Shown: positions 44,236 through 53,416, counted from the stretch's first letter. The stretch: 64,000 nucleotides of DNA from Betaproteobacteria bacterium (GCA_016708825.1 JADJEZ010000011.1:94923-158922); one strand, 5' to 3'. Notes: generated by a model not told the origin, from the letters alone. Program-made: numbers and translations.

Positions 44236-45870
44236 ATGGGCGCGTCCTTTCCGCACGGCATACGCTTCCGGCTGCTGCTCGCCTCGCTGGTGCTCCTGGC
44301 GATTCCCGCGCTCGCCGCGCAGTTCATCAACCGCATGGAAACCTTCCTGCGCGCCGCACAGGAGCAGGACATCGCGGTCACCGCGCGCGCCGTGGCCTCG
44401 GCGCTTTCCGACCGCAACGCGCTCTTTCCCCCGAGCGGCACGGTCGCACTCGATCCCGAGGACGAGGAACGCCGCCGCATCGTCGGTCTCTTCGCCGCCG
44501 CCGACCCGGAGGCCGCCGCGAGCCTGGGCACGGCCTACGCCCCGTCGGAGGAGATCGAGCGCTTCCTGGACATCATGGGCCGCCGGGCCTCGCGGCTGTG
44601 GGTGGTGGACACGCGCTCGCGCGTGCGCGGGCTGTCCGGGTCGCTGCGGGAGCCGCCGGCGCAGCGCGCGGAATCCTCGCGCGCGGCGATCGCCTCGTGG
44701 CTGAAGCCCGTCGTCTCCCTCGTCGTGTCCTCGCCCGAGGTCCCCGCGGGGGACGAGTCGAAGCCGGTGCGCTCGCAGATCGACCGCGCGCTGATCGGCG
44801 TGTCGTCGACCCACTGGCGCGGCACGCGCGACCGCGAGGCCGCGATCCTTTCGGCGGCGCAGCCGATCTTCGTGGGCGACGACATCGTGGGCGCGGTGGT
44901 GGTGGAGGAGACGACCGCGTCGATCCTGCTGCTGCGCCAGTCCGCGCTCGAGAACCTCATCGCCTTGACGCTCGCCGTGTGCCTCGCCGCGTTCGCGATC
45001 CTGCTCTTCTTCGCGAGCCGGCTCGCCACCCGCATCCGGCGCCTGCACACCGAGGCCGAGGCGGCCATCGACGGCCAGGGGCGCATCCGCGGCGCCATCG
45101 CGCCCACGGGCGCCCGCGACGAGATCGGCGACCTGGAGCGCACGATGGCCGCGATGCTCGGCCGGCTTCGCGACTACAACGCCTGGCTCGAGCAGATGGC
45201 CTCGCGGCTCTCCCACGAGCTGCGCACGCCCGTGGCCGTGGTGCGCTCTTCCCTCGACAACCTGCGCAGCCAGTCCCCGGACGGCGAGGCGCGCGTCTAC
45301 CTCGACCGCGCGGAGGAGGGCGTCGAGCGGCTCTCGCGCCTCATCTCGCGGCTCTCGGAGGGCACGCGGCTGGAGAAGATGCTCGAGAGCGCCGAGCGCG
45401 AGCCTTTCGACCTCGCGGCGGTAGTGGGCGGTTGCGTCGAGGGCTACCGCGGCGCCTACCCGGGGCGCGCGTTCGATTTCGAGCCGCCCGGCGGGCCCGT
45501 CCCGATGCACGGCGTGCCCGACGCGATAGCGCAACTGCTCGACAAGCTGGTGGAAAACGCACTCGACTTCGCGCCCGCGGGCAGCGCGATCCGCATCGGC
45601 CTCGCCGCCGACGGCCGCGCCGCGAGGCTCTCGGTGGCCAACGACGGGCCGCCCATCCAGGCCGAGATGCTGCCGCGCCTCTTCGACGCGATGGTCACCG
45701 CGCGCGCCGAGGGCGTGGGACGTGGCGGCCACCTGGGCCTCGGGCTCGCGATCGTGCGTCTCGTGGCCGAGTACCACGGCGGGTCCGCCCGGGCGATCAA
45801 CCTGCCCGGCGGCAGCGGTGCGCATTTCGAGGTGACGCTGCCTTCCGGAGGATCGAGGCACCCCGGCTGA
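44236..45870 (+). CDS. pdsS: Dedicated sortase system sensor histidine kinase
   Basis: 544 aa. An N-terminal helix, a periplasmic sensor domain of about 220 residues (40-260), a second helix (NLIALTLAVCLAAFAILLFF), HAMP, HisKA with MASRLSHELRTPVAVVRSSL, and a catalytic domain (DKLVENALDFAP; NDGPPI; GHLGLGLAIVRLV). It matches the TIGR03785-type kinase that partners PdsR. The start lies 8 bases after the LpxR-like gene. Confidence 0.9.
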   Translation: MGASFPHGIRFRLLLASLVLLAIPALAAQFINRMETFLRAAQEQDIAVTARAVASALSDRNALFPPSGTVALDPEDEERRRIVGLFAAADPEAAASLGTAYAPSEEIERFLDIMGRRASRLWVVDTRSRVRGLSGSLREPPAQRAESSRAAIASWLKPVVSLVVSSPEVPAGDESKPVRSQIDRALIGVSSTHWRGTRDREAAILSAAQPIFVGDDIVGAVVVEETTASILLLRQSALENLIALTLAVCLAAFAILLFFASRLATRIRRLHTEAEAAIDGQGRIRGAIAPTGARDEIGDLERTMAAMLGRLRDYNAWLEQMASRLSHELRTPVAVVRSSLDNLRSQSPDGEARVYLDRAEEGVERLSRLISRLSEGTRLEKMLESAEREPFDLAAVVGGCVEGYRGAYPGRAFDFEPPGGPVPMHGVPDAIAQLLDKLVENALDFAPAGSAIRIGLAADGRAARLSVANDGPPIQAEMLPRLFDAMVTARAEGVGRGGHLGLGLAIVRLVAEYHGGSARAINLPGGSGAHFEVTLPSGGSRHPG

Positions 45871-45911
45871 GCTAAACTTGCAGGCTGGGAACCACTTCAG
45901 GAACCAAGTCC

Positions 45912-46136
45912 TTGGCCCGAATCCTCCTCCTGCTGGCGATCGGCTTCGTCATCTGGCTCGTCTTCCGCGGCTTCTTCAAGGCCCAGGTGAAGGATGCGGA
46001 GTCGTCCGAGCCCCGCGACATCGAGGACATGGTCGCCTGCGCCCACTGCGGCGTGAACCTGCCGCGCAGCGAATCCCGGGAGGAAGGCGGGCGCATCACC
46101 TGCCGCGACCCGGCCACCTGCAAGCACGCGCAATGA
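45912..46136 (+). CDS. PP0621-family small membrane protein
   Basis: 74 aa from TTG. One N-terminal helix (RILLLLAIGFVIWLVFRGFF) and a C-terminal Cys pattern CAHCGVNLP...CRDPATCKHA, zinc-ribbon-like. It is regularly found directly before pilS in betaproteobacteria; function unknown. The pilS start overlaps its stop. Confidence 0.85.
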   Translation: MARILLLLAIGFVIWLVFRGFFKAQVKDAESSEPRDIEDMVACAHCGVNLPRSESREEGGRITCRDPATCKHAQ

Positions 46137-47767
46137 CACCTGCCGCGATCGCACGCGCCCCCCTGGCCGAAGGCCCGCGACCGGGCGGGCGTGCGCGGAT
46201 CGCCGCGGTGGGCGACGACACCGCCTGGCGCACGCTCGTCGTCTTCTCGGCCTATCGCGTCGTCCTGGCCCTGGGCCTTTCGGCCGCCTACGCGTTCCTC
46301 AATGCGTTCTTCCAGCTGGGCATCCAGCAGCCCGGGCTCGCGGTGACGGCGCTGGTGGCCTACGGCGTGGCCTCCGTGCTGCTCATGGTGCCGGCGCTGC
46401 TGCGCGAGCCGGGCATTTCGATGCAGGTGACGGCGGCCGTCTTCGTCGACGTGCTCGCGATCGTGGTCCTCGTGCACACGAGCGGGGGCATCCGCTCCGG
46501 GATCGGGGTCTCGCTCCTCATCTCGCTCGCCGCGGCGGGCCTCATCACGCGCGGCCGGCTCGCGTTCTTCCACGCGGCGGTGGCGGCCATCGCGGTCCTG
46601 GTGGAGCAGGCCTTCCAGGTGTGGCGCTTCGACGCGCCGGCGAGCGACTTCCTGCAGTCGGGGTTGACCAGCATCGCGCTCTTCGCCACCGCGGGGCTCG
46701 GCTGGACGCTCGCCCGTTACGCGCGCACCAGCGAGACGATCGCCCGCCAGCGCACCATCGACCTCGCGAACCTCTCGCAGATCAACGAGCTGGTGATCCG
46801 GGACATGCAGGACGGCATGCTGGTCGTCGACCCCGAGGGCACCATCCGCCAGAGCAACCCGCGCGCGGTCGAGCTCCTGGGCGCGCTGCCGACCGGCCGG
46901 CGCCCCCTCCTCGCCGAGTACTCCCCGGAGGTCGCGCGCATGATCGCCGCGTGGCGGCGTTCCCCGGGCGCCGCGATCCGCACTTTCCGCTCGCCCCGTT
47001 CCGCCGCCGAGCTCTCCGTGCACTTCGTGGCCATCGGGACCGACGACCCGCCGCCGACCGTGGTGTTCGTCGAGGACGTGGGCAGGCTTCGCGAGCAGGC
47101 GCAGCAGATGAAGCTGGTCGCGCTCGGCCGCCTCACCGCCTCCATCGCCCACGAGATCAGGAATCCCCTCTCGTCGATCAACCACGCCGCGGAGCTGCTG
47201 GCGGAGAGCGAGCGCGCCCAGGCGGGCGACGACCGGCTCGTCCACATCATCCGCGACAACGTCCACCGGCTCGACCGCATCGTGGAGGAGGTGCTGTACC
47301 TGAACCGCCGCGACCGCGCCCAGCCCGAGGCGATCGGCCCGCGCGCCTTCCTCGAGCAGTTCGCCGCCGACTTCTGCGCCACGGAGAAGGTGCCTGCCGA
47401 GTGCGTCGCGATCGAGGTGCGCACCACGCTTCGCATGGCCTTCGACCGCCAGCACCTGCACCAGATCCTGTGGAACCTGCTGCGCAACGCCTGGCGCCAC
47501 GGCCGCCGGCAGCCGGGGTCGGTGCGCGTGTCGCTCTCGCCCGCCGAACTGCCGGGCATGCTCCTGCTCGAGGTGGCCGACGACGGCCCGGGGGTGACCG
47601 TCGAGCTGCAGGGCCACCTCTTCGAGCCGTTCTTCACCACCGAGGCGCAGGGCACGGGTCTCGGCCTCTACATCGCGCGCGAGCTTTGCGAGGGCAACGG
47701 CGCCCACATCGAATACCTGGAGGGCGGCCCCGGCTGCCGTTTCCGCATCACCCTGAAAGGTACCTGA
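46133..47767 (+). CDS. pilS: Sensor histidine kinase PilS
   Basis: 544 aa. Six membrane helices (about 45-210) and no large periplasmic domain, a PAS domain (INELVIRDMQDGMLVVDPEGTI), HisKA (LTASIAHEIRNPLSSINHAA) and an ATPase domain (NLLRNAWRHG; DDGPGV; GTGLGLYIA). This is the PilS layout for type IV pilus control. pilR follows with a one-base overlap (TGATG). Confidence 0.92.
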   Translation: MTPAAIARAPLAEGPRPGGRARIAAVGDDTAWRTLVVFSAYRVVLALGLSAAYAFLNAFFQLGIQQPGLAVTALVAYGVASVLLMVPALLREPGISMQVTAAVFVDVLAIVVLVHTSGGIRSGIGVSLLISLAAAGLITRGRLAFFHAAVAAIAVLVEQAFQVWRFDAPASDFLQSGLTSIALFATAGLGWTLARYARTSETIARQRTIDLANLSQINELVIRDMQDGMLVVDPEGTIRQSNPRAVELLGALPTGRRPLLAEYSPEVARMIAAWRRSPGAAIRTFRSPRSAAELSVHFVAIGTDDPPPTVVFVEDVGRLREQAQQMKLVALGRLTASIAHEIRNPLSSINHAAELLAESERAQAGDDRLVHIIRDNVHRLDRIVEEVLYLNRRDRAQPEAIGPRAFLEQFAADFCATEKVPAECVAIEVRTTLRMAFDRQHLHQILWNLLRNAWRHGRRQPGSVRVSLSPAELPGMLLLEVADDGPGVTVELQGHLFEPFFTTEAQGTGLGLYIARELCEGNGAHIEYLEGGPGCRFRITLKGT

Positions 47768-49137
47768 TGAGCGCGAAGGCCGTCCTGATCGTCGACGACG
47801 AAGCAGACATCCGCGAGCTGCTCGTGGTCACTCTCTCGCGGATGGGTGTCGACGCCGACAGCGCCTCGAGCGTCGCGGAGGCGAAGGAGTTCCTCGAGAA
47901 GCGGGCCTACGACCTCGCGCTCACCGACATGCGCCTGCCCGACGGCGAGGGCCTGGACGTGCTGCGCCACATCGCCGAGCACTACGGCAACACGCCGGTG
48001 GCGGTGATCACGGCCTACGGTTCGACGGAGAACGCGGTCGCGGCACTCAAGGCCGGCGCCTTCGACTACCTCGCCAAGCCCATCAAGCTGGAGGAGCTGC
48101 GCCCCCTGGTGATGAGCGCGTTGAAGCTCGCCCGCCACCCGCAGGCGCGGCGCGCCTCGATCGGCGAGGTGGCGCAGCCCGGCGTGCCGCGGATGATCGG
48201 GGAATCCGCGCCCATCCAGCGGGCGCGCGAGATGATCGGGCGCCTGGCGCGGTCCCAGGCGCCGGTCTACATCACCGGCGAATCGGGATCCGGCAAGGAA
48301 GTCGCCGCGCGCCTGATACACGCCGGCTCCGCGCGGGCGGACGCGCCTTTCGTCGCGGTCAACTGCGGCGCGATTCCCGAGAACCTGATGGAGAGCGAGT
48401 TCTTCGGCTACCGCAAGGGCGCCTTCACCGGGGCCGAGAACGACCGCGCCGGCTACCTGCACGCGGCGCAGAAAGGCACGCTCTTCCTGGACGAGGTGGG
48501 CGACCTCCCCCTCGCAATGCAGGTGAAGCTGCTGCGCGTGATCCAGGAGAAGACCTTCCGCCGCCTCGGCGACACGGTGGAGGAGGCCACCGACATGCGC
48601 ATCATCTCCGCCACGCACCGCTCGCTCGCCGAACAAGTGGTGGCCGGCCAGTTCCGCCAGGACCTCTTCTATCGCCTGAACGTGATCGAGATGAAGATGC
48701 CGAGCCTGCGCGAGATCCCCGAGGACATCCCGCTCATGGTCGCGCAGGTGGTCGAGCGCCTGGCGCGGCAGAACAAGGTGGGCCCGCCGACCGTGTCCGA
48801 GGAGGCGCTGCTGGCGCTGCGGCGCTACGACTTCCCGGGCAACGTGCGCGAGCTGGAGAACATCCTCGAGCGCGCGCTCGCCCTGTGCAGCGACGCCACG
48901 GTGCGCGAAGGCGACCTCTACCTCACGCAGGCCGCGCCCAAGGAGAGGGCGGCTGCCCTCGAGGGAGCGCTCGGCACGCGCGGGCTTCCCTTGCACGATT
49001 TCCTGGACCAGGTGGAGCGCGAGGCGATCCAGAAGGCGCTCGAGGCCACGCGCTTCAACAAGACCGCGGCCGCGAAGCTGCTCGGCATCACCTTCCGCAG
49101 CCTTCGCTACCGACTCGACCGGCTGGGCATCGACTAG
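47767..49137 (+). CDS. pilR: Sigma-54-dependent response regulator PilR
   Basis: 456 aa. Receiver (AVLIVDDEADIRELL; DLALTDMRLPDG), complete AAA+ domain (GESGSGKE, GAFTGAEND, GTLFLDEVGDLP) and Fis-type HTH (NKTAAAKLLGITFRSLRYRL). It activates the major pilin gene with sigma-54; no pilin is in this window. It shows what the broken regulator at 25585 should look like. Confidence 0.94.
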   Translation: MSAKAVLIVDDEADIRELLVVTLSRMGVDADSASSVAEAKEFLEKRAYDLALTDMRLPDGEGLDVLRHIAEHYGNTPVAVITAYGSTENAVAALKAGAFDYLAKPIKLEELRPLVMSALKLARHPQARRASIGEVAQPGVPRMIGESAPIQRAREMIGRLARSQAPVYITGESGSGKEVAARLIHAGSARADAPFVAVNCGAIPENLMESEFFGYRKGAFTGAENDRAGYLHAAQKGTLFLDEVGDLPLAMQVKLLRVIQEKTFRRLGDTVEEATDMRIISATHRSLAEQVVAGQFRQDLFYRLNVIEMKMPSLREIPEDIPLMVAQVVERLARQNKVGPPTVSEEALLALRRYDFPGNVRELENILERALALCSDATVREGDLYLTQAAPKERAAALEGALGTRGLPLHDFLDQVEREAIQKALEATRFNKTAAAKLLGITFRSLRYRLDRLGID

Positions 49138-49168
49138 CCCGCCGCATGGAGACCACGAAGGAGGCGCC

Positions 49169-49534
49169 ATGCCCATATTCGACATCGAGATCGCGACCCG
49201 CCACGGCGAGACGCTTGCGCCGCGGCTCGCGAACGACCTCGCCGACGCCCTGGGCGCCGTCCTGGGCGCAGACGCGGGCAAGGTCTGGGTGCGGCTGCGT
49301 GCGCTCGCACCCGAGGCCTACGCCGAGAATCTCGAGGGCGCCGACCGCCCGTATCCCGTCTTCGTGGAACTGACCGCCTCCGCGCCGCCGCAAGGCGAGC
49401 ACCTCGACCACGTCGTGCAGCAGGTGGGCGAAGCGGTGGCGCATCTCGCCGACCGTTCGCCCGAGAACGTCCATGTCCTCGTGCAGCCCGCCGCGAAAGG
49501 GCGCATCGCCTTCGGCGGAAAGGTCGCGCGATGA
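49169..49534 (+). CDS. Tautomerase-family (MIF/4-OT-like) protein
   Basis: 121 aa. It starts MPIFDIEIATRHGETLAPRL, with Pro1 available as the catalytic base, and the length suits a fused two-unit or 5-carboxymethyl-2-hydroxymuconate isomerase-like member. The substrate is unknown. It overlaps the acetyltransferase gene by 4 bases (ATGA). Confidence 0.75.
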   Translation: MPIFDIEIATRHGETLAPRLANDLADALGAVLGADAGKVWVRLRALAPEAYAENLEGADRPYPVFVELTASAPPQGEHLDHVVQQVGEAVAHLADRSPENVHVLVQPAAKGRIAFGGKVAR

Positions 49535-50051
49535 CGGCACGCATCCGCAAGGTGAACCTCGACCAGTTCGCCGAGTGCCTCCCGCGGCTCGCGGACCTCC
49601 TCGTCGACGCGGTCGAGTCCGGGGGCTCGCTCGGCTTCTGGGCGCCGCTGCCGCAGTCGGAGGCGCTCCTCTACTGGCGCGAGGTGATGCAGGGCATGGT
49701 GGAGGAAAACCTCCTGCTTCTCGTCGCCGAGGACGGGCGGGAAGTCGTCGGCAGCGTGCAGCTGCTCCTCTCCGATCGGCAGAACGGCCGCCACCGCGCC
49801 GAAATCCGCAAGCTCATGGTCCACACCTCCCGGCGCGGCTGGGGCTGGGGCGCGCGCTCCTGTCCGCCGCCCACGTCGAGGCGAGCTTTCTCGGCCGCAA
49901 GCTCCTCATCCTCGACACGCGCACCGGCGACACCGGCGAGAATCTCTACGAGTCCATGGGCTACACCCGCGCGGCCCAGATTCCCGGCTACACGATCGAG
50001 CGCGACGGGACGCTCAACGGCACCACCTTCTTCTACCACCTGCTGCCGTGA
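49531..50051 (+). CDS. GNAT-family N-acetyltransferase (frameshifted)
   Basis: About 173 aa. The N-terminal GNAT half contains LLLLVAEDGREVVGSVQLLL and RAEIRKLMVHTSRRG. One C is missing near 49838; the restored frame gives GLGLGRALLSAAHVEASFLG, the acetyl-CoA loop, and LDTRTGDTGENLYESMGYTR. The acceptor is unknown. Coupled to the tautomerase gene. Confidence 0.85.
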
Positions 50052-50084
50052 TCGAGAATCGCCAGCGGATCGACGTCGGTGATG

Positions 50085-50245
50085 CGAAACGAAGAGGCAG
50101 TGGTGGAGTGCGGTCAGGTCGGTGCGATGCCACGGCCGCGAAACGAAGAGGCAGTGGTGGAGTGCGGTCAGGTCGGTGCGATGCCACGGCCGCGAAACGA
50201 AGAGGCAGTGGTGGAGTGCGGTCAGATCGGACCGATGCCACCATG
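50085..50245. repeat. Three tandem copies of a 54-bp repeat
   Basis: Units begin CGAAACGAAGAGGCAGTGG at 50085, 50139 and 50193. The first two are essentially identical; the third diverges after GTGCGGTCAG. A unit of 54 is a multiple of three, so reading frames stay open through it, but no protein family is visible. It abuts the palindromic element at 50246. No gene is evident in 50052-50469. Confidence 0.9.
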
Positions 50246-50393
50246 GGGTCAGGTGGGTTGGATTTCTTTTTGGTTTTTGGCCAAATGAAATTGCCGAGGT
50301 CGTCACGGGGACTCCATCGCGATCTCCCCAAAGTCGATCCTCGACGCAATTTAATTTGGCCAAAAACCAAAAAAAACCCAACCCACCTGACCC
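50246..50393. mobile_element. 148-bp imperfect palindrome, MITE-like element
   Basis: The left arm 50246-50293 begins GGGTCAGGTGGGTTGG and contains TGGTTTTTGGCCAAAT. The right arm 50347-50393 is its near-exact reverse complement. About 53 bases lie between the arms and are partly self-complementary. The AT-rich middle of each arm stands out from the GC-rich surroundings. Inverted ends with GGGTCAGG and no gene inside fit a non-autonomous element or a very large hairpin. No target-site duplication could be confirmed. Confidence 0.65.
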
Positions 50394-50469
50394 ACTGTCG
50401 ATAAGAATCACAGCTCCATGCACGACGACTGGCGAACCCCTACGTTGAACCCTACCCTCCCACTTCCTC

Positions 50470-51003
50470 GTGGACCCTGCCGGCATGTGCTCGGGCGCCC
50501 GCTGGATCGCCTCGCCCAACCACGACGAGCGCCCGGAAGGCGCGAAGGTGGAACTGCTCGTGATCCACAACATCTCCCTGCCACCGGGGGAGTTCGGGGG
50601 TGAGTGGATCACGGACCTCTTCCTCGACAGGCTCCACCCCGGTGCGCACCCCTGGTTCGCGAGGCTCGCGGGCGTGCACGTCTCCGCGCACTTCCTCATC
50701 CGCCGCGACGGCGAGGTGATCCAGTACGTGCCCTGCGGGAAGCGCGCCTGGCACGCGGGCGCTTCGAGCTGGAACGGTCGCAGCCGCTGCAACGACTTCT
50801 CGGTCGGTATCGAGCTCGAGGGCACGGACGAGCTGCCCTTCACGGAGGCGCAGTACGGGGCGCTCGTGCCCCTCACCACGGCGATCTTCGCGCGCTACGG
50901 CAAGCTGGAGCTCGCGGGACACTCCGACATCGCGCCGGGCCGGAAGACCGATCCGGGCGCGCACTTCGACTGGAAGCGATACCGCGCCGCCGTCGGCGCC
51001 TGA
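50470..51003 (+). CDS. ampD: 1,6-anhydro-N-acetylmuramoyl-L-alanine amidase AmpD
   Basis: 177 aa, GTG start (ATG at 50485 is an alternative). Zinc ligands: His in LLVIHNISLPPG, and His/Asp in LAGHSDIAPGRKTDPG; FGGEWITDLF and VSAHFLIRRDG are typical. It recycles cytoplasmic muropeptides and so sets beta-lactamase induction where AmpR exists. Its place near pilR is common in betaproteobacteria. Confidence 0.95.
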   Translation: MDPAGMCSGARWIASPNHDERPEGAKVELLVIHNISLPPGEFGGEWITDLFLDRLHPGAHPWFARLAGVHVSAHFLIRRDGEVIQYVPCGKRAWHAGASSWNGRSRCNDFSVGIELEGTDELPFTEAQYGALVPLTTAIFARYGKLELAGHSDIAPGRKTDPGAHFDWKRYRAAVGA

Positions 51004-51023
51004 ACACGAAACGGACCACGCAC

Positions 51024-52265
51024 ATGGACTTCGCACACTCTCCCAAGGCCGTCGAACTCATCGCCCGCATGTCCGCCTTCATGCGCGACCACGTGCTGCC
51101 CGCCGAGGAGGGCTACCGGGACGAGCTCGCGGGCGGGGCCGACTGGCGCCGCTGGAAGCAGCCGGCGATCATGGAGTCGCTCAAGGAGCGCGCCCGCCGC
51201 GAGGGCCTGTGGAACCTGTTCCTGCCGCACGCGGGCCTCGGCGCGGGCCTCACGAACGCGGACTACGCGCCGCTCGCCGAACTCACCGGGCATTCGCTCA
51301 TCGCGCCGGAGGTGTTCAACTGCAACGCGCCCGACACCGGCAACATGGAAGTGCTGGCGATGTACGGTTCCGCGGAGCAGCAGGAGCGGTGGCTGAAGCC
51401 CCTGCTCGCGGGCGAGATCCGCTCCGTGTTCTGCATGACGGAGCCCGAGGTCGCCTCGAGCGATGCGACCAACATGCGCGCCACCGCCGTGGCCGACGGC
51501 AACGACGTGGTCCTGAACGGGCGCAAGTGGTGGAGCTCCGGGCTCGGCCATCCGGCCTGCCGCGTGGCGATCTTCATGGGGCTTTCCGACGCCGCGGCGG
51601 ACAAGCACCACCGCCACTCGATGGTGCTCGTGCCGCTCGACGCGCCCGGTGTGACGATCGAGCGCATGGTGCCGAGCTTCGGCGTCTACGACGAGCCCTA
51701 CGGGCACGGCGAGGTGAGTTTCAAGAACGTGCGCGTGCCGAAGGAGAACGTGATCGCCGGCCTCGGCCGCGGCTTCGAGATCGCCCAGGGGCGGCTCGGC
51801 CCGGGGCGCATCCACCACTGCATGCGCGTGATCGGCGCGGCGGAACGCGCCCTGGAACTGCTGTGCGCGCGTGCCGAGGATCGCGTCGCCTTCGGCAAGC
51901 CCCTCGCGCAACTGGGCGGCAACGCCGACGTGATAGCCAATGCCCGCATGGGCATCGAGCAGGCGAGGCTCCTCACGCTCAAGGCCGCGTGGATGATGGA
52001 CACCGTCGGCGTGAAGGGGGCCATGAGCGAGATCTCGCAGATCAAGGTGGTCGCGCCCAACATGGCGCAGCAGGTGATCGACGCGGCGATCCAGGTGCAT
52101 GGGGGCGCGGGCGTCTCGGAGGACTTCCCGCTCACCGCGCTCCTGGGATACGCGCGGATCCTGCGCATCGCCGACGGGCCCGACGAGGTGCACCGCGCGC
52201 TGGTGGCGAAGCTCGAGTTGCGCAGGCAGCGCGCCCGGCGCGAGGCCGCCGGCGGCATGCCTTGA
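51024..52265 (+). CDS. Acyl-CoA dehydrogenase family protein (ACAD10/11-like)
   Basis: 413 aa. FAD-binding acyl-CoA dehydrogenase fold: CMTEPEVASSDATNM (flavin/substrate loop), RKWWSSGLGHP, then RVAFGKPLAQLGGN and QVHGGAGVSEDFPL near the C-terminus. The adjacent phosphotransferase-like gene overlaps its stop, recalling ACAD10/11, where a kinase domain and a dehydrogenase act together on 4-hydroxy acids. The exact substrate is not shown. Confidence 0.92.
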   Translation: MDFAHSPKAVELIARMSAFMRDHVLPAEEGYRDELAGGADWRRWKQPAIMESLKERARREGLWNLFLPHAGLGAGLTNADYAPLAELTGHSLIAPEVFNCNAPDTGNMEVLAMYGSAEQQERWLKPLLAGEIRSVFCMTEPEVASSDATNMRATAVADGNDVVLNGRKWWSSGLGHPACRVAIFMGLSDAAADKHHRHSMVLVPLDAPGVTIERMVPSFGVYDEPYGHGEVSFKNVRVPKENVIAGLGRGFEIAQGRLGPGRIHHCMRVIGAAERALELLCARAEDRVAFGKPLAQLGGNADVIANARMGIEQARLLTLKAAWMMDTVGVKGAMSEISQIKVVAPNMAQQVIDAAIQVHGGAGVSEDFPLTALLGYARILRIADGPDEVHRALVAKLELRRQRARREAAGGMP

Positions 52266-53416
52266 GCGGGGCGGATTCCTTCGTCGACCGCGCGGGCCCC
52301 TGTCGCGCGGGCGAGGAACTCGACGCAGCGCAGGTGGACGCCTACCTCAAGCCGCGCATTCCGGGGCTCGAGGGCGCACCGGAGATCGGCCAGTTCGCGC
52401 GCGGCGCCTCGAACCTCACTTACCTGCTGCGCTACCCCGGGCGCGAGCTGGTGCTGCGCCGCCCGCCCTTCGGCCACAAGGCGAAGGGCGCGCACGACAT
52501 GCTGCGCGAGGCGCGCGTGATGGCGGCGCTGAAGCCCCATTACCCCGTGGTTCCCGCGGTGCTCGCCACCTGCGACGACCCGGCCGTGCTGGGCTGCGAT
52601 TTCTACGTGATGGAGCGCATCGCCGGCATCATCCCGCGCCAGGACCTGCCGGCGGGGCTGGGTTTCGGCGAAGCGGAAACGCGAAGGCTCTGCGTGAACG
52701 TGGTGGACAAGCTGGTGGAGCTGCATTCCATTGCCCTCACCTCCGACCCTTCTCCCGAGAGCGAGGACCGCAGTGCGAGGAATTCCCCCTCTCCTTTGGG
52801 AGAGAGCCGGGGCGAGGGACTCCTGTCGCTCGGCAAGGGCGAGGGCTATGTCCAGCGCCAGGTGGAGGGCTGGAGCCGGCGCTTCCGTGACGCGCGCACG
52901 GAAGACGTCGCCGATTTCGAGGCGGTGATGGCCTGGCTCGCTGCGAGGCGGCCCGCCCGCGAGGTCGCCATCCGCGTGATCCACGGCGACTTCCGCTTCG
53001 ACAACGTGGTGCTCGACCCCGCCGACCCGTTCACGGTGATCGGCGTGCTCGACTGGGAGATGGCCACGCTCGGAGACCCGCTGATGGACCTGGGCAACGC
53101 GCTCGCCTACTGGGTGCAGGCCGACGACGACGAGTACTTCCGCAGGACCCGCCGCCAGCCCACCGACGCGCCGGGCATGCTCACGCGCGCCGAGGTCGTC
53201 GCGCACTACGCGGCGCGCACCGGGCTCGCGGTCGGGAACTTCGACTTCTACGAGGTGTTCGGCCTCTTCCGTGTGGCCGTGATCGTGCAGCAGATCTGGC
53301 GCCGCTACCGGGAGGGGCACACGAAGGATGCGCAGTTCGCCGCCTTCGGCCCGCTCGTCAATTACCTCGACGGGCGCTGCCGGCGCCTCGTCGCCGCTTC
53401 GCAACCCGGCGCCTGA
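52262..53416 (+). CDS. Aminoglycoside-phosphotransferase-fold kinase (ACAD10/11-type) with an in-frame repeat insertion
   Basis: 384 aa, TTG start overlapping the dehydrogenase stop (TTGA). Kinase landmarks: GASNLTYLLRYPGRELVLRR, the catalytic loop VIHGDFRFDNVVLD and IGVLDWEMATLGDP. Between VELHSIAL and GEGYVQRQVEGWSRRF about 30 residues rich in Ser/Pro/Glu replace the usual short loop; they are encoded by a palindromic repeat (52784-52818) and its flanks. The frame is kept on both sides. It probably phosphorylates a 4-hydroxyacyl group for the neighbouring dehydrogenase. Confidence 0.88.
   Translation: MSGADSFVDRAGPCRAGEELDAAQVDAYLKPRIPGLEGAPEIGQFARGASNLTYLLRYPGRELVLRRPPFGHKAKGAHDMLREARVMAALKPHYPVVPAVLATCDDPAVLGCDFYVMERIAGIIPRQDLPAGLGFGEAETRRLCVNVVDKLVELHSIALTSDPSPESEDRSARNSPSPLGESRGEGLLSLGKGEGYVQRQVEGWSRRFRDARTEDVADFEAVMAWLAARRPAREVAIRVIHGDFRFDNVVLDPADPFTVIGVLDWEMATLGDPLMDLGNALAYWVQADDDEYFRRTRRQPTDAPGMLTRAEVVAHYAARTGLAVGNFDFYEVFGLFRVAVIVQQIWRRYREGHTKDAQFAAFGPLVNYLDGRCRRLVAASQPGA
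52784..52818. repeat. REP-like palindromic repeat inside a coding sequence
   Basis: CCCTCTCCTTTGGGAGAG followed by an AGCCGGGGCGAGGG-type tail. The same family occurs at 62664-62697 in non-coding DNA. Here it is read in frame within the phosphotransferase gene. Confidence 0.75.

Noticed and set aside
50085..50245. CRISPR array
   Set aside because: The copies are directly adjacent 54-bp tandem units with no variable spacers, and no cas gene is present.
50048..50404. A repeat-containing protein encoded by the tandem array (118 codons)
   Set aside because: The frame stays open only because the unit is 54 bp. It runs into the palindromic element and has no start signal of quality.
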